64,000 nt of DNA from Sphingopyxis sp. (GTDB taxonomy: Bacteria > Pseudomonadota > Alphaproteobacteria > Sphingomonadales > Sphingomonadaceae). The notes under the pieces were generated by a model. The model saw only the letters and a list, made by a program, of their open reading frames with translations. It had not been told where the DNA came from and did not search any database. Both the position numbers and the translations under genes were made by a program. Shown in pieces: positions 1 to 8,665 of the stretch. The DNA lies in contig PNNB01000015.1 in the NCBI GenBank assembly GCA_013823985.1, forward strand, positions 124,001 through 188,000, read 5' to 3'. Every line of letters starts with the position of its first letter. Within the stretch, counting starts at the first letter, position 1.

Positions 1-7
1 GCCGGGT

Positions 8-424
8 TTATTCGGCGTCGTCGTCCAACATTTCGACGGGGCCGCTGTCCTGGCCCTTGGCGTCGACATTGCGGTCGACCAGTTCGATGACGCCCATCGG
101 GGCGGCGTCGGAGCCGCGGAAGCCGGCTTTGATTACGCGGCTGTAGCCACCGTTACGGTCGGCATAGCGCGGGGCCAGTTCGTCGAAGAGTTTCTTGAGT
201 TGCGTGTCGTCCATCAAACGGCTCATGGCGAGACGACGGTTGGACAGGCCACCCTTTTTCGCGAGCGTGATCAGCTTTTCAACATAAGGACGCAGTTCCT
301 TTGCCTTGGGCAAGGTGGTCTTGATCTGCTCATGCTTGATCAGCGACGCCGCCATGTTGCGGAGCATCGCGGTACGGTGCGAGGTGGTGCGTTGCAGCTT
401 ACGGTGGCCAACTTTATGGCGCAT
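8..424 (-). CDS. rplQ: 50S ribosomal protein L17
   Basis: L17 of the large ribosomal subunit, 138 residues. It opens with [17 protein letters not shown], the usual L17 start, and ends in a short acidic tail (EMLDDDAE). The frame stays open for 31 codons upstream of this ATG, but that stretch runs through the spacer and its palindrome, so the ATG at 424 was chosen. It is the last gene of the alpha operon (rpsM-rpsK-rpoA-rplQ), 111 bp after rpoA. The next gene downstream lies outside the window. Confidence 0.97.
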   Translation of the reverse strand: MRHKVGHRKLQRTTSHRTAMLRNMAASLIKHEQIKTTLPKAKELRPYVEKLITLAKKGGLSNRRLAMSRLMDDTQLKKLFDELAPRYADRNGGYSRVIKAGFRGSDAAPMGVIELVDRNVDAKGQDSGPVEMLDDDAE

Positions 425-506
425 AGATACTTCCTTCGTTTGTAGGGGGGCCGTGTCAGGTACCCCGATCCAGGCCCGCTTGAGGGGGAGCCCATTGCCC
501 TTTTTT

Positions 507-527
507 CCCTCTCCCACCGGGAGAGGG
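507..527. repeat. Palindromic repeat between rpoA and rplQ
   Basis: An exact 9-bp inverted repeat, CCCTCTCCC and GGGAGAGGG, around an ACC spacer. The same 8-bp core (CCTCTCCC/GGGAGAGG) recurs at 23524-23542 in an unrelated spacer, which points to a dispersed REP-like repeat. Six T residues at 501-506 lie on the plus-strand 5' side, so on the transcribed minus strand the hairpin is followed by A, not U. It is therefore not a standard terminator for rpoA. Confidence 0.7.
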
Positions 528-535
528 GGAATCTT

Positions 536-1597
536 TTAGCCCAGCAGTTCCTGCTCAAGCTTCTTGGCCATTTCCTCGATATTCTCGGGCGGCCAGCCGG
601 GGATGTCCATGCCGAGGCGCAGGCCCATGGACGACAGCACTTCCTTGATTTCGTTCAGCGACTTGCGGCCGAAATTGGGGGTGCGCAGCATTTCGGCTTC
701 GCTCTTTTGCACGAGGTCGCCGATGTAGATGATGTTGTCGTTCTTGAGGCAGTTTGCGCTGCGGACCGACAGTTCCAGTTCGTCCACCTTCTTGAGAAGG
801 TAACGGTTGAGCTGGTTCGCGTCCGATTCTTCCGACGATGCCGATGGTGCAGCCATGCCGATCATCGGCGAGCTTGCGGCCATCGAATCTTCGAAGTGGA
901 CGAACACCTGCAACTGGTCCTGAAGGATGCGCGCGGCATAGGCCACGGCGTCTTCGGGGGTGACGGTGCCGTCGGTTTCGATGGTCAGGTTGAGCTTGTC
1001 ATAGTCAAGTTCCTGACCAATACGCGCATTGTCGACCTTGTAGGCGACCTGACGGACGGGCGAATAGAGGCTGTCGACAGGGATCAGACCGATCGGCGCG
1101 TCGGCCGGACGGTTGGCAACGGCGGGGACATAGCCCTTGCCGGTGTCAGCGGTGATTTCCATGTTCAGCGTCGCGCCGTCGTCGAGATGGCAGATGACCA
1201 GATCCGGGTTCATCACCTGGATATCGCCGGAAACAGCGATATCACCTGCGGTGACCGCGCCGGGGCCGGTGGCCGAAAGCTGAAGACGCTTGGGGCCTTC
1301 GCCTTCCATCTTCAGGGCGACTTGCTTGATGTTGAGAACGATGTCGGTGACATCTTCACGCACGCCGGCAAGCGACGAGAATTCGTGCAGCACGTTCTCG
1401 ATCTTGATCGACGTGATCGCTGCACCTTGCAGCGACGAGAGCAATACGCGACGCAGCGCGTTGCCCAGTGTCAGGCCAAAGCCACGTTCCAGCGGTTCGG
1501 CGACGAAGGTAGCTTTACGCTTCGCATCGCTGCCGGACTTCAGTTCGAGGGCGTTGGGCTTTTTCAGTTCCTGCCAGTTCTTGATATTGACGGACAT
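536..1597 (-). CDS. rpoA: DNA-directed RNA polymerase alpha subunit
   Basis: RNA polymerase alpha, 353 residues. The N-terminal dimerisation and assembly domain covers about residues 1-235, including the [18 protein letters not shown] signature near residue 38. A linker leads to the C-terminal DNA- and activator-binding domain at about 265-330. That domain contains [15 protein letters not shown], with the Arg equivalent to E. coli R265 that contacts UP elements, and [14 protein letters not shown]. Length and domain order are normal. It sits between rpsK and rplQ in the alpha operon, about 150 bp after rpsK. Confidence 0.98.
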   Translation of the reverse strand: MSVNIKNWQELKKPNALELKSGSDAKRKATFVAEPLERGFGLTLGNALRRVLLSSLQGAAITSIKIENVLHEFSSLAGVREDVTDIVLNIKQVALKMEGEGPKRLQLSATGPGAVTAGDIAVSGDIQVMNPDLVICHLDDGATLNMEITADTGKGYVPAVANRPADAPIGLIPVDSLYSPVRQVAYKVDNARIGQELDYDKLNLTIETDGTVTPEDAVAYAARILQDQLQVFVHFEDSMAASSPMIGMAAPSASSEESDANQLNRYLLKKVDELELSVRSANCLKNDNIIYIGDLVQKSEAEMLRTPNFGRKSLNEIKEVLSSMGLRLGMDIPGWPPENIEEMAKKLEQELLG

Positions 1598-1750
1598 GGA
1601 TTTCCCCTAGCTAGGTTGGGACTGAACCGGTTCTTGGTGCACCGTCCGGTCAGGCCGATTGAAACTTGTTTAGGGACTGCCCCCTTATCGGAGACCTTCC
1701 CTGTGGAGTTTGGGGCCGAACTGCGCGAGCAGGTCTTCCCCAAGCTGAAT

Positions 1751-2140
1751 TCAGACGCGACGGCGTTTCGAAGGACGAACACCGTTGTGCGGGATCGAGG
1801 TGACATCACGGATCGAGGTGATCGTGAAGCCCACGGCCTGCAGCGCGCGCAGAGCCGATTCACGGCCCGAACCGGGGCCCTTGACTTCGACTTCGAGCGT
1901 ACGGACGCCATGTTCGGCGGCCTTTTTGCCGGCGTCTTCTGCTGCAACCTGTGCAGCATAAGGGGTCGACTTGCGGCTGCCCTTGAAGCCCATAGTGCCG
2001 GCGGACGACCAGCTGATCGCGTTGCCCTGGGCATCGGTGATCGTGATCATCGTGTTGTTGAAGCTGGCGTTGACATGGGCAACACCGGCCGAGATATTCT
2101 TGCGTTCCCGCTTCTTAATGCGCTGTGGTTCGCGTGCCAT
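1751..2140 (-). CDS. rpsK: 30S ribosomal protein S11
   Basis: S11 of the small-subunit platform, 129 residues, a normal size. Typical stretches are [36 protein letters not shown] and the C-terminal [18 protein letters not shown]. It lies 57 bp downstream of rpsM and upstream of rpoA, the standard alpha-operon order. Confidence 0.97.
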   Translation of the reverse strand: MAREPQRIKKRERKNISAGVAHVNASFNNTMITITDAQGNAISWSSAGTMGFKGSRKSTPYAAQVAAEDAGKKAAEHGVRTLEVEVKGPGSGRESALRALQAVGFTITSIRDVTSIPHNGVRPSKRRRV

Positions 2141-2197
2141 AATATGTGTATCCTATTCGAAATATGCGTGAAAAAGTAGGCGGGCGGTGGCCCGTGC

Positions 2198-2566
2198 TTA
2201 CTTCTTCTTGCCAGCAATTGCCTTGGCCTTGCCCTTGCGGGTGCGCGCATTGGTGTGCGTGCGCTGGCCACGGACCGGAAGACCCTTACGGTGGCGCAGG
2301 CCACGGTAGCAGGCGAGGTCCATAAGACGCTTGATGTTCATCGACGTGGTGCGGCGAAGGTCGCCCTCTACGGTGTAGCCCGCATCGATGGTTTCGCGGA
2401 TTTGCAGAACTTCGGCGTCCGAAAGATCCTGCACACGGCGGCTGTGATCAATTCCCAATTTGTCCGCGATCTCGAGCGCTTTTGTGCGACCGATACCGTG
2501 AATATAGGTAAGCGCAATGATCACGCGCTTATTTGTTGGTATGTTTACCCCGGCAATACGAGCCAA
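2198..2566 (-). CDS. rpsM: 30S ribosomal protein S13 (TTG start)
   Basis: S13 of the small-subunit head, 122 residues, beginning (M)[14 protein letters not shown] and ending in the basic tail [14 protein letters not shown]. The family start coincides with a TTG codon at 2566-2564. An AGGAG ribosome-binding site (complement of 2575-2579) lies 8 nt upstream, and no in-frame ATG fits. The TTG start is read from the sequence; that it limits translation is inference. First gene of the alpha operon, 208 bp after rimK and behind a terminator-like hairpin. Confidence 0.95.
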   Translation of the reverse strand: MARIAGVNIPTNKRVIIALTYIHGIGRTKALEIADKLGIDHSRRVQDLSDAEVLQIRETIDAGYTVEGDLRRTTSMNIKRLMDLACYRGLRHRKGLPVRGQRTHTNARTRKGKAKAIAGKKK

Positions 2567-2637
2567 TATTCTTACTCCTGCTCCACAGGTGCCCCGAAAG
2601 ACTAACCCTATCTCTACGCTGATGATATTCCTAAACT

Positions 2638-2671
2638 AAAAAATCCAGCGGGCGCAATAAAGCGCTGCTGG
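2638..2671 (-). terminator. Rho-independent terminator after rimK
   Basis: On the minus strand the stem CCAGC..GCGC pairs with GCGC..GCTGG around a TTTATT loop, with a small internal bulge, and is followed directly by A and six U residues. It lies 104 nt past the rimK stop and 72 nt before the rpsM start. It should end the spc-rimK transcript or act as an attenuator in front of the alpha operon. Confidence 0.75.
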
Positions 2672-2734
2672 CTATACCAGATGTTTGGAATGTCCCCGCC
2701 ACTAACGCGAGTCTCTTAAACTGTCAAGCCGACG

Positions 2735-2770
2735 ATTGGGCCGTGAACGCACAATTATGCGTTTACGGCC
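2735..2770 (-). other. Stem-loop just after the rimK stop codon
   Basis: On the minus strand GGCCGT-A-AACGCA pairs with TGCGTT-C-ACGGCC (one mismatch) around a six-base TAATTG loop, directly after rimK. No U tract follows, so it may protect the mRNA 3' end rather than terminate transcription. A TTGACA hexamer (complement of 2722-2727) lies just downstream and could be part of a promoter for rpsM, but no convincing -10 box was found at the right spacing. Confidence 0.5.
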
Positions 2771-2774
2771 TCGC

Positions 2775-3680
2775 TTATCCGTTACCCTTTGTCTTGGTTT
2801 TGCCACTAACAGCATTTTCTTCGATAAACTGAATGATCTTGGTGGCGATGTCCTTGCCACAAGCCTTTTCGATCCCCTCGATTCCGGGGCTGCTGTTCAC
2901 TTCCATGATGACCGGCCCGTGATTGGAACGCAGCATATCCACGCCTGCAACATTCAATCCCATTGCCCGCGCGGCGCGAACGGCTGTTGACCGTTCTTCT
3001 GGCGTAATCTTTATCGCTTCAGCCGATCCGCCACGATGCAGGTTGGACCGGAAATCGCCCTCGGCACCCTTGCGCTGCATGGCGGCGACAACCTTATTTC
3101 CGATGACGAAGCACCGTATGTCGGTCGCATTTGCCTCTTTGATGAACTCCTGAACCAGGATGTTCACATTGGCGCTGCGAAAGGCTTCGACCACGGAACG
3201 TGCCGATTTCTCCGTTTCGCCCAGCACCACCCCGATTCCTTGGGTGCCTTCGAGCAGCTTGATGACCACGGGGGCGCCGCCGACCATCTTGATGACTTCA
3301 TCGGTCTGCTTGGGATCATGCGCGAAGGCCGTGACGGGCAAGCCCAGGCCCTTCTTCGCCAGAATCTGCAGCGATCGCAATTTGTCGCGCGACCGTCCGA
3401 TGGCAACGCTTTCGTTCAATGACCACACGTTCATCATCTCGAACTGCCTTAAGACCGCGAGGCCATAGAATGTAATCGAGGCCCCGATCCGGGGGATCAC
3501 GGCATCATATTTGCCGAGCTTCTCGCCCTGATAATAAGCCTCCGGTCGGTGCGAGGTAATGTTCATGGTCACGCGAAGGGTGTTGAGGACATCGATCTGA
3601 TGCCCGCGTGCCACCGCCGCTTCCACCAATCGTTGGTGGGAGTAAAGGTCGGCGTTTCGCGCCAACATTGCAATTTTCAT
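2775..3680 (-). CDS. rimK: Ribosomal protein S6 glutamate ligase RimK
   Basis: ATP-grasp ligase, 301 residues, of the RimK family, which adds glutamates to the C terminus of ribosomal protein S6. An N-terminal pre-ATP-grasp domain ([21 protein letters not shown]) is followed by the nucleotide-binding region [19 protein letters not shown] and the metal-binding end [19 protein letters not shown]. It starts 13 nt after a retropepsin-like protease gene and ends ahead of a terminator. This trio sits between adk and rpsM, so it is probably co-transcribed with the spc operon. Function in this organism is inferred from the family. Confidence 0.93.
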   Translation of the reverse strand: MKIAMLARNADLYSHQRLVEAAVARGHQIDVLNTLRVTMNITSHRPEAYYQGEKLGKYDAVIPRIGASITFYGLAVLRQFEMMNVWSLNESVAIGRSRDKLRSLQILAKKGLGLPVTAFAHDPKQTDEVIKMVGGAPVVIKLLEGTQGIGVVLGETEKSARSVVEAFRSANVNILVQEFIKEANATDIRCFVIGNKVVAAMQRKGAEGDFRSNLHRGGSAEAIKITPEERSTAVRAARAMGLNVAGVDMLRSNHGPVIMEVNSSPGIEGIEKACGKDIATKIIQFIEENAVSGKTKTKGNG

Positions 3681-3693
3681 GTAAGGTTATTCC

Positions 3694-4149
3694 TTATTGC
3701 GCTGGCTTGCCCAGCATCCAGCGCCGTTCACTATTTACCAAAAAGCCGCGCCTTAACGCCCGACGCCCAATTAGCAAGGGAAACGCCATTGAACGTCGAT
3801 TTGCCAAGGTGAGCTGGCCATTCCAGCATAATGTACCGAAGCAAAATGTCGCGGATATTACATATCGTTCCTGCTTGTCCCCGTTTGAGCTTCGCACATA
3901 GCGCTTGTCGATCAAGGGCGCTTCGTAGCGTTTCGGCTTCTCCCCGGCGTTCAGTCGGAACCAGAATTCGACCCAGAGCTCCCCATCGCGAACCAGTGGC
4001 TTAACGCGGGTCGCATGGATGGACGATGTTGCGGCACCAGTGTCCATTTTCGCATGCACGTTCTGAAGGCCGAGGCTTGGTATATCGACCATTTCGCACC
4101 AGCCAATTTCGACTTTGGTATTTTTTCGAAGTTGGCGCCCCCTGCTCAT
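3694..4149 (-). CDS. Retropepsin-like aspartic protease (RimB-like, DUF785)
   Basis: 151-residue protein of the family annotated as ATP-dependent zinc protease or DUF785, which has a retropepsin fold. The active-site motif KMDTGAATSSIHA (Asp-Thr-Gly) is at about residue 35. The ending LLIGRRALRRGFLVNSE matches the second conserved motif. No signal peptide is visible, so it should be cytosolic. Genes of this family accompany rimK in other proteobacteria (RimB in pseudomonads), and here it starts 6 nt after the SRPBCC gene and ends 13 nt before rimK. A role in S6 tail processing is inference. Confidence 0.85.
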   Translation of the reverse strand: MSRGRQLRKNTKVEIGWCEMVDIPSLGLQNVHAKMDTGAATSSIHATRVKPLVRDGELWVEFWFRLNAGEKPKRYEAPLIDKRYVRSSNGDKQERYVISATFCFGTLCWNGQLTLANRRSMAFPLLIGRRALRRGFLVNSERRWMLGKPAQ

Positions 4150-4155
4150 ACCTCT

Positions 4156-4851
4156 TTATTTGGGCGCTTCTGCTTGTTCGCCGCCGGTGTCGCTTTCGCT
4201 TTTGATATCTGGCGCTTTCCCCTCACCTTCGGTCGGCGTTGCGTCTTCCAGATTTTCGACGTCCAGCGAGAAGCCGTCTGCGCTGGCCGCTTCATCGGAA
4301 GCAGGTGCGAACGGTTTCAGCAAGCGGCGGAATTGGTCACCCAAAACGGTATCCACAGCGGGCGCGATTTCGCTGACCTTGTAGCGCATATAGCCGCCCA
4401 CGACATAGGAGAAGCTGATCTTGGTTGCCTGCCCGTCTTTCGAAGGTTCCATGGCAACAGTCAAAGTGCCCGTCACGGCTTCGGATTGCAGTGGCCCCAA
4501 ACCACCCTGCATGCGCAACACTTTCCCCGACTGAGCAAAGATGACGCGCATATGCTCGACACTGCCGACGGTCTTTACCTTGCCATCGGCACCCTTTTCC
4601 TGAAACAGCTCGCAAAAACAGCCATTCGCCTGCGCATCGATGTAGAAGCCATCGGTCGAACCAGACCAGCTGTGCGATTTGTTCCACCAATCCTTTGGCG
4701 CAATCAATCGCTTCCAGATTTCATCCGGAGAGGCTTTGACCGATGCAATATGCACCACATTAAAGCCGGTGTCGGAGCTCGCTTTGACGTCTGCAAAGGC
4801 TGGCGAAGCGAAAGCCAGATAGCCTGCAGCGAATGTAATGGCAGTTCTCAT
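4156..4851 (-). CDS. Exported SRPBCC-fold (START/polyketide-cyclase-like) protein
   Basis: 231 residues from the ATG at 4851. A signal peptide (MRTAITFAAGYLAFASPAFA) fits cleavage at about residue 20. The body resembles SRPBCC lipid- or ligand-binding domains: VVHIASVKASPDEIWKRLIAPKDWW near the start and TLTVAMEPSKDGQATKISFSYVVGGYM further on. The tail is acidic and low-complexity (ESDTGGEQAEAPK). The frame extends 10 codons upstream, but the ATG directly before the signal peptide was preferred. It lies 44 bp after adk and 6 bp before the protease gene. The ligand is unknown, and an exported protein in a ribosomal operon is unexpected. Confidence 0.75.
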   Translation of the reverse strand: MRTAITFAAGYLAFASPAFADVKASSDTGFNVVHIASVKASPDEIWKRLIAPKDWWNKSHSWSGSTDGFYIDAQANGCFCELFQEKGADGKVKTVGSVEHMRVIFAQSGKVLRMQGGLGPLQSEAVTGTLTVAMEPSKDGQATKISFSYVVGGYMRYKVSEIAPAVDTVLGDQFRRLLKPFAPASDEAASADGFSLDVENLEDATPTEGEGKAPDIKSESDTGGEQAEAPK

Positions 4852-4895
4852 AGTGCAACTTTGCCGCGCCTGTTTACGCACGGCAATGGCAAAAA

Positions 4896-5546
4896 TTACT
4901 TTTGGCCGATGATTGCTTCTATTTCTTGCGTCACTTCGTCGATCGAGCGCATTCCATCAATGCGGCGTACGAGACCACGCGCGTCATAGATTGGCAGGAT
5001 CGGCGCTGTCTTTGCGCGATATTCGGCCATGCGCGTGCGCACCGTTTCTTCATTGTCGTCGGGACGACGCTTGAACTCGGTCGAACCGCAATTGTCGCAG
5101 ACGCCTTCCGACTTGGGCAGCTTATAGCGGTCATGATAGCCTTCACCGCACGAAGCGCAGGTGAAGCGGCCGGTAATGCGATCCACCAACGCATCTTCAT
5201 CGACGTTCAGTTCAATCACATAATCAAGCGTGCGGCCACGATCGGCCAGAATTTTGTCGAGCGAATGGGCCTGCGCGGCGGTGCGGGGATAGCCGTCAAA
5301 AATGGCGCCCTGATTGTGCGGCATTGAGTCAAGCTTGTCGCAGATCAGATCGTCCACAATCTCGTCGGACACCAAGGCGCCCGAATCCATAACGGCAGCA
5401 ACGCGATCACCCAAAGGCGTTCCCGCTTTGCGCGCAGCGCGTAGCATGTCACCAGTCGAAAGCTGGGCCATACCGAAATCATCAACCAGGTGACTTGCTT
5501 GAGTACCTTTTCCCGCACCTGGCGGTCCCAACAGGATGATATTCAT
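4896..5546 (-). CDS. adk: Adenylate kinase
   Basis: Adenylate kinase (ATP + AMP to 2 ADP), 216 residues, long form. The P-loop GPPGAGKGTQ is at about residue 7, followed by LSTGDMLRAA and DGYPRT. The LID domain carries two CxxC pairs (CASC and CDNC, about residues 129-152), so it should bind zinc structurally. The MNIILLGPPG start was chosen over an ATG six codons upstream. It follows secY by 35 bp, as in most spc operons. Confidence 0.97.
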   Translation of the reverse strand: MNIILLGPPGAGKGTQASHLVDDFGMAQLSTGDMLRAARKAGTPLGDRVAAVMDSGALVSDEIVDDLICDKLDSMPHNQGAIFDGYPRTAAQAHSLDKILADRGRTLDYVIELNVDEDALVDRITGRFTCASCGEGYHDRYKLPKSEGVCDNCGSTEFKRRPDDNEETVRTRMAEYRAKTAPILPIYDARGLVRRIDGMRSIDEVTQEIEAIIGQK

Positions 5547-5581
5547 GAAACGCCTAACCCCCAATCGTTCCGATGGCCCCT

Positions 5582-6958
5582 TTAACGGGCGCGACCACCT
5601 TTAAGTTTCGCCTTTTTGAGCAAGTCGCCATATTGATGCGCGAGCAAATGGCTCTGGATCTGTGAAATCGTATCGATCGTCACATTGACCAGAATGAGCA
5701 GGCTGGTGCCGCCGATCGCAAAAAACTGCTGCTGGCCGGTTTGCGCCATGACATAATCGGGCAACAGGCACACAAGTGTCAGATAGGCAGCGCCGAGAAC
5801 GGTGATGCGCGTCAGGACATAGTCCAGATAGGACTCTGTGTTTTTGCCGGGCCGGATACCTGGAATAAAGCCACCCGCCTTTTTCAGATTTTCAGAGGTT
5901 TCTTCCGGATTGAAAACAACGGCCGTATAAAAGAAGCAGAAGAAGACGATGCCAAGGCCATAGAGCAGCAGATAGACAGGCTGACCATGAGCGAGATACT
6001 GGTTCAGGGTGATCACGAAATCGCCCATCGCGCTTTCACCGGCGACCTTGTTACCACCCAACTGCGTGATCGTAATCGGCAACAGCAACAATGACGACGC
6101 AAAGATCGGCGGAATAACACCGGCAGTATTGATCTTCAGCGGAAGGTGGCTGCGATCGGCCTGCATCATACCGCGCTGTGTCGCACGCTTTGGATATTGG
6201 ATCAGAACGCGGCGCTGACCCCGTTCCATGAAGCAGATCAACAAGGTCAATCCCACGAACATCGCGATGAAACCGACAATTACGAAACCGCTGATCGAAC
6301 CCGTGCGGCCGCCTTCTAGCAGGTTGGCGACAAGCCGCGGAAGCTGGGCAACGATGCCCGCCATGATGATGAGCGATATACCGTTACCGATACCGCGCGA
6401 GGTGATCTGTTCACCCAGCCACATCAGGAACATCGTACCACCAATCAGGCTGATGGTCGCGACAACGCGGAACATCAGTCCCGGCTCTACAACGGCACTA
6501 ATGCCATTGGCCGCGGCGAGGCTTTCAAGACCGGCAGCAAGGAAATAGCCCTGCAATGCCGTCAAAAATACCGTGCCGTAGCGCGTATATTGGTTGAGCT
6601 TTTTGCGACCGCTTTCGCCCTCTTTTTTGATCGCGGCGAGTGTCGGCGACAGCGAAGCTGCGAGCTGCACCACGATCGAAGCGGTAATATAAGGCATCAC
6701 GCCGAGCGCGATGAGACTCATACGCTCAAGGCTGCCGCCCGAAAATGTGTTGAATATGTCGAGAACGCCACCAGCTGCATTATTTGCGTAGAGGGCGGCT
6801 TGGGCGACTGGGTCTACACCGGGCAAGGGAACAAAGCTTAGCAACCGGAAAATAATGAGCGCACCGATCGTAAACCAGATGCGGTTCTTCAATTCTGTAG
6901 CTTGCCCGAACTTCGAAAGATTGAGGTTCGAAGCCATTTGATCGGCCCGAGATGCCAT
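5582..6958 (-). CDS. secY: Preprotein translocase subunit SecY
   Basis: Channel subunit of the Sec translocon, 458 residues with about ten hydrophobic membrane segments. Recognisable stretches are FVPLPGVDP after the first segment, GIMPYITASIVVQL-like text (ALGVMPYITASIVVQLAA), GNGISLIIMAGIVA, and the large cytoplasmic loop RRVLIQYPKRATQRGMMQ. The alternative start at the second Met (residue 8) is also possible. It follows rplO after a 172-bp structured spacer. Confidence 0.97.
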   Translation of the reverse strand: MASRADQMASNLNLSKFGQATELKNRIWFTIGALIIFRLLSFVPLPGVDPVAQAALYANNAAGGVLDIFNTFSGGSLERMSLIALGVMPYITASIVVQLAASLSPTLAAIKKEGESGRKKLNQYTRYGTVFLTALQGYFLAAGLESLAAANGISAVVEPGLMFRVVATISLIGGTMFLMWLGEQITSRGIGNGISLIIMAGIVAQLPRLVANLLEGGRTGSISGFVIVGFIAMFVGLTLLICFMERGQRRVLIQYPKRATQRGMMQADRSHLPLKINTAGVIPPIFASSLLLLPITITQLGGNKVAGESAMGDFVITLNQYLAHGQPVYLLLYGLGIVFFCFFYTAVVFNPEETSENLKKAGGFIPGIRPGKNTESYLDYVLTRITVLGAAYLTLVCLLPDYVMAQTGQQQFFAIGGTSLLILVNVTIDTISQIQSHLLAHQYGDLLKKAKLKGGRAR

Positions 6959-7067
6959 GTGTTACTTTCCTTATTCCCGGATCAGGCGCGCTGGACAATC
7001 AAAGTTCAGCGTCACCAGATCCCAAATTTCGCCTGACACTCATCGGCTATCCCCCGAAAATGTCAAA

Positions 7068-7100
7068 CCCCGCCAGCCCATATCGGGAAGCGGGGCTGGC
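7068..7100 (-). promoter_or_regulatory. Structured rplO-secY spacer with alternative pairings
   Basis: GCCAGCCC at 7072-7079 can pair with GGGCTGGC at 7093-7100. Overlapping bases offer a second stem, CCCCGC (7068-7073) with GCGGGG (7090-7095). The two stems exclude each other. On the minus strand they are followed by TTTGACATTTTC, which includes a TTGACA that could be a -35 box for secY. Either attenuation or an internal promoter is possible; neither is shown. Confidence 0.4.
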
Positions 7101-7130
7101 ATGACAAGAGCGAAGTCTTCGCCGCCCGTC

Positions 7131-7667
7131 TTATTTCTTTGCTTCGGCGCTCTTAGCAGCGTTTTTAACCGACGACTTTTTTGCAGCAGCCTTTTCCGAT
7201 GCCGAAACGGTCACCAGAATGTCGACTTTACCGCCCGCCTTTTCAACAGCTTCAACAGCTGCCTTAGAAGCACCGGCGACCGAGAAGTTCACTTTTGAAG
7301 TGAGCTCGCCCTTGGCCAACAAACGGACGCCGTCCTTGCCACCGCGTGCCAGGCCAGCGGCCTTCAGGGCAGCGTGGTCGACAACAGCCTTGATGTCGAT
7401 TTTCTTGGCGTCGATGAATTTCTGGATCATGCCCAGATTTACTTCGGCATGGTCTTTGGCAAAGATATTGTTGAAGCCGCGCTTCGGGATACGCATGTGG
7501 AGGGGCATCTGGCCACCTTCAAATCCGTTGATCGAAACACCGGAGCGGCTGGTCTGGCCCTTTTGGCCGCGACCCGAAGTCTTGCCCTTGCCCGAACCGA
7601 TACCACGGCCCACGCGCATACGGCGATGGCGGGCGCCTTCATTGTCTTTAATGTCATTCAGTTTCAT
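7131..7667 (-). CDS. rplO: 50S ribosomal protein L15
   Basis: L15, 178 residues, starting [22 protein letters not shown] with the glycine-rich [15 protein letters not shown] segment. The core ends near residue 150 at [13 protein letters not shown]. About 20 further residues form a Lys/Ala-rich tail ([16 protein letters not shown]), longer than in E. coli L15. The ATG at 7667 was chosen over one three codons upstream because it matches the family start. Confidence 0.96.
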   Translation of the reverse strand: MKLNDIKDNEGARHRRMRVGRGIGSGKGKTSGRGQKGQTSRSGVSINGFEGGQMPLHMRIPKRGFNNIFAKDHAEVNLGMIQKFIDAKKIDIKAVVDHAALKAAGLARGGKDGVRLLAKGELTSKVNFSVAGASKAAVEAVEKAGGKVDILVTVSASEKAAAKKSSVKNAAKSAEAKK

Positions 7668-7703
7668 GTGTTGCACTCGCTTTCGCTTTAATTCGCGCTT
7701 GTC

Positions 7704-7777
7704 CCTGCTTGTGCAGGAACCGCGTGCCTTGTGGCACTATTTTCGTTTAATCAAGCCCCCCGACAAAGCGGAGGGCT
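7704..7777 (-). promoter_or_regulatory. Three tandem hairpins between rpmD and rplO
   Basis: Three successive stem-loops fill the rpmD-rplO spacer. AGCCC/GGGCT plus CCG/CGG lies at 7754-7777. GTGCC-TTGT-GGCAC lies at 7724-7737 and CCTGC-TTGT-GCAGG at 7704-7717. In the minus-strand mRNA the last two have identical ACAA loops. No long U tract follows any of them. They may set the relative expression of rplO and secY; this is inference. Confidence 0.5.
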
Positions 7778-7785
7778 GTGATATT

Positions 7786-7962
7786 TCAATTCTGCACTTC
7801 AACCATATGCCGAACGGTGCGGATCATCCCACGAATTTCGGGGGTGTCTTCCAGTTCGACAACGCGGTTCATCTTGTCGAGGCCAAGCCCCTTCAACGTC
7901 GCACGCTGCGAGGCGGGACGGCGGATGGGTGAACCGATCTGCTTCAGTTTGATCTTCGCCAT
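7786..7962 (-). CDS. rpmD: 50S ribosomal protein L30
   Basis: L30, 58 residues, short and basic: it starts [16 protein letters not shown], continues [12 protein letters not shown] and ends MVEVQN before a TGA at 7788-7786. Length and sequence are normal for the family. It lies 5 bp after rpsE, in the usual spc order rpsE-rpmD-rplO. Confidence 0.95.
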   Translation of the reverse strand: MAKIKLKQIGSPIRRPASQRATLKGLGLDKMNRVVELEDTPEIRGMIRTVRHMVEVQN

Positions 7963-7967
7963 ATCAA

Positions 7968-8663
7968 TTACTCCGCAATAGCTTCAGCGTCGGCTTCAGC
8001 AGACTTGCTGCCACCGCGACCCAACAGATCGGCGATTTTCTTGCCACGACGTTGCGCAACCGATTTCGGGCTTGTCTGGTCGGACAATGCCGCGAAGGTT
8101 GCGCGGATCATGTTGTAAGGGTTCGACGTGCCAACCGACTTGGTCACAACGTCTGCAACGCCCAGCGATTCAAACACGGCGCGCATTGGACCACCGGCGA
8201 TGATACCCGTACCGGCAGGAGCCGAACGAACGGTTACATTACCGGCACCGAAATGGCCGCGACCATCATGATGCAAGGTGCGTCCGTCCTTCAGGGGAAC
8301 GCGGATCATCGACTTCTTTGCAGCCGCAGTTGCCTTGTTGATGGCTTCCGGCACTTCGCGTGCCTTGCCATGTCCGAAGCCTACGCGACCCTGTCCATCA
8401 CCAACGACGACAAGTGCAGCAAATCCGAAACGCTTACCGCCTTTAACGGTCTTCGAAACGCGGTTGATGTGGACGAGCTTTTCGATCGTGCCATCATCTT
8501 CTTCCTGTGCAGGACGACGCTCGTCGCGACGGCCACCACGGCCACGGCCTTCACCGCCGCCGCCACGTCCGCCACGTCCGCGACGCTGGCCTTCACCGGC
8601 TGCGTCTACGGGTGCGCCGCCGTCAACGACTGGCGCATCTGTCTGGGTATTTTCGTCAGCCAT
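7968..8663 (-). CDS. rpsE: 30S ribosomal protein S5 with RG-rich N-terminal extension
   Basis: S5, 231 residues. The conserved domain starts near residue 58 ([18 protein letters not shown]) and includes [16 protein letters not shown]. About 55 extra residues precede it: an acidic start, then a Gly/Arg-rich run at about 25-50 (for example [20 protein letters not shown]). E. coli S5 is about 167 residues. Two Met codons (8666 and 8663) are possible starts; the second was chosen because the first overlaps the rplR stop. Confidence 0.95.
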   Translation of the reverse strand: MADENTQTDAPVVDGGAPVDAAGEGQRRGRGGRGGGGEGRGRGGRRDERRPAQEEDDGTIEKLVHINRVSKTVKGGKRFGFAALVVVGDGQGRVGFGHGKAREVPEAINKATAAAKKSMIRVPLKDGRTLHHDGRGHFGAGNVTVRSAPAGTGIIAGGPMRAVFESLGVADVVTKSVGTSNPYNMIRATFAALSDQTSPKSVAQRRGKKIADLLGRGGSKSAEADAEAIAE

Positions 8664-8665
8664 CA

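Noticed and set aside
707..2179. Long plus-strand open frame of 490 codons antisense to rpoA and rpsK
   Set aside because: It mirrors the codon bias of the genes beneath it, shows no recognisable domain and spans two well-supported genes and their spacer.
2722..2727. TTGACA as a defined rpsM promoter
   Set aside because: No acceptable -10 box at 16-18 bp, and a terminator-like hairpin lies between it and rpsM.
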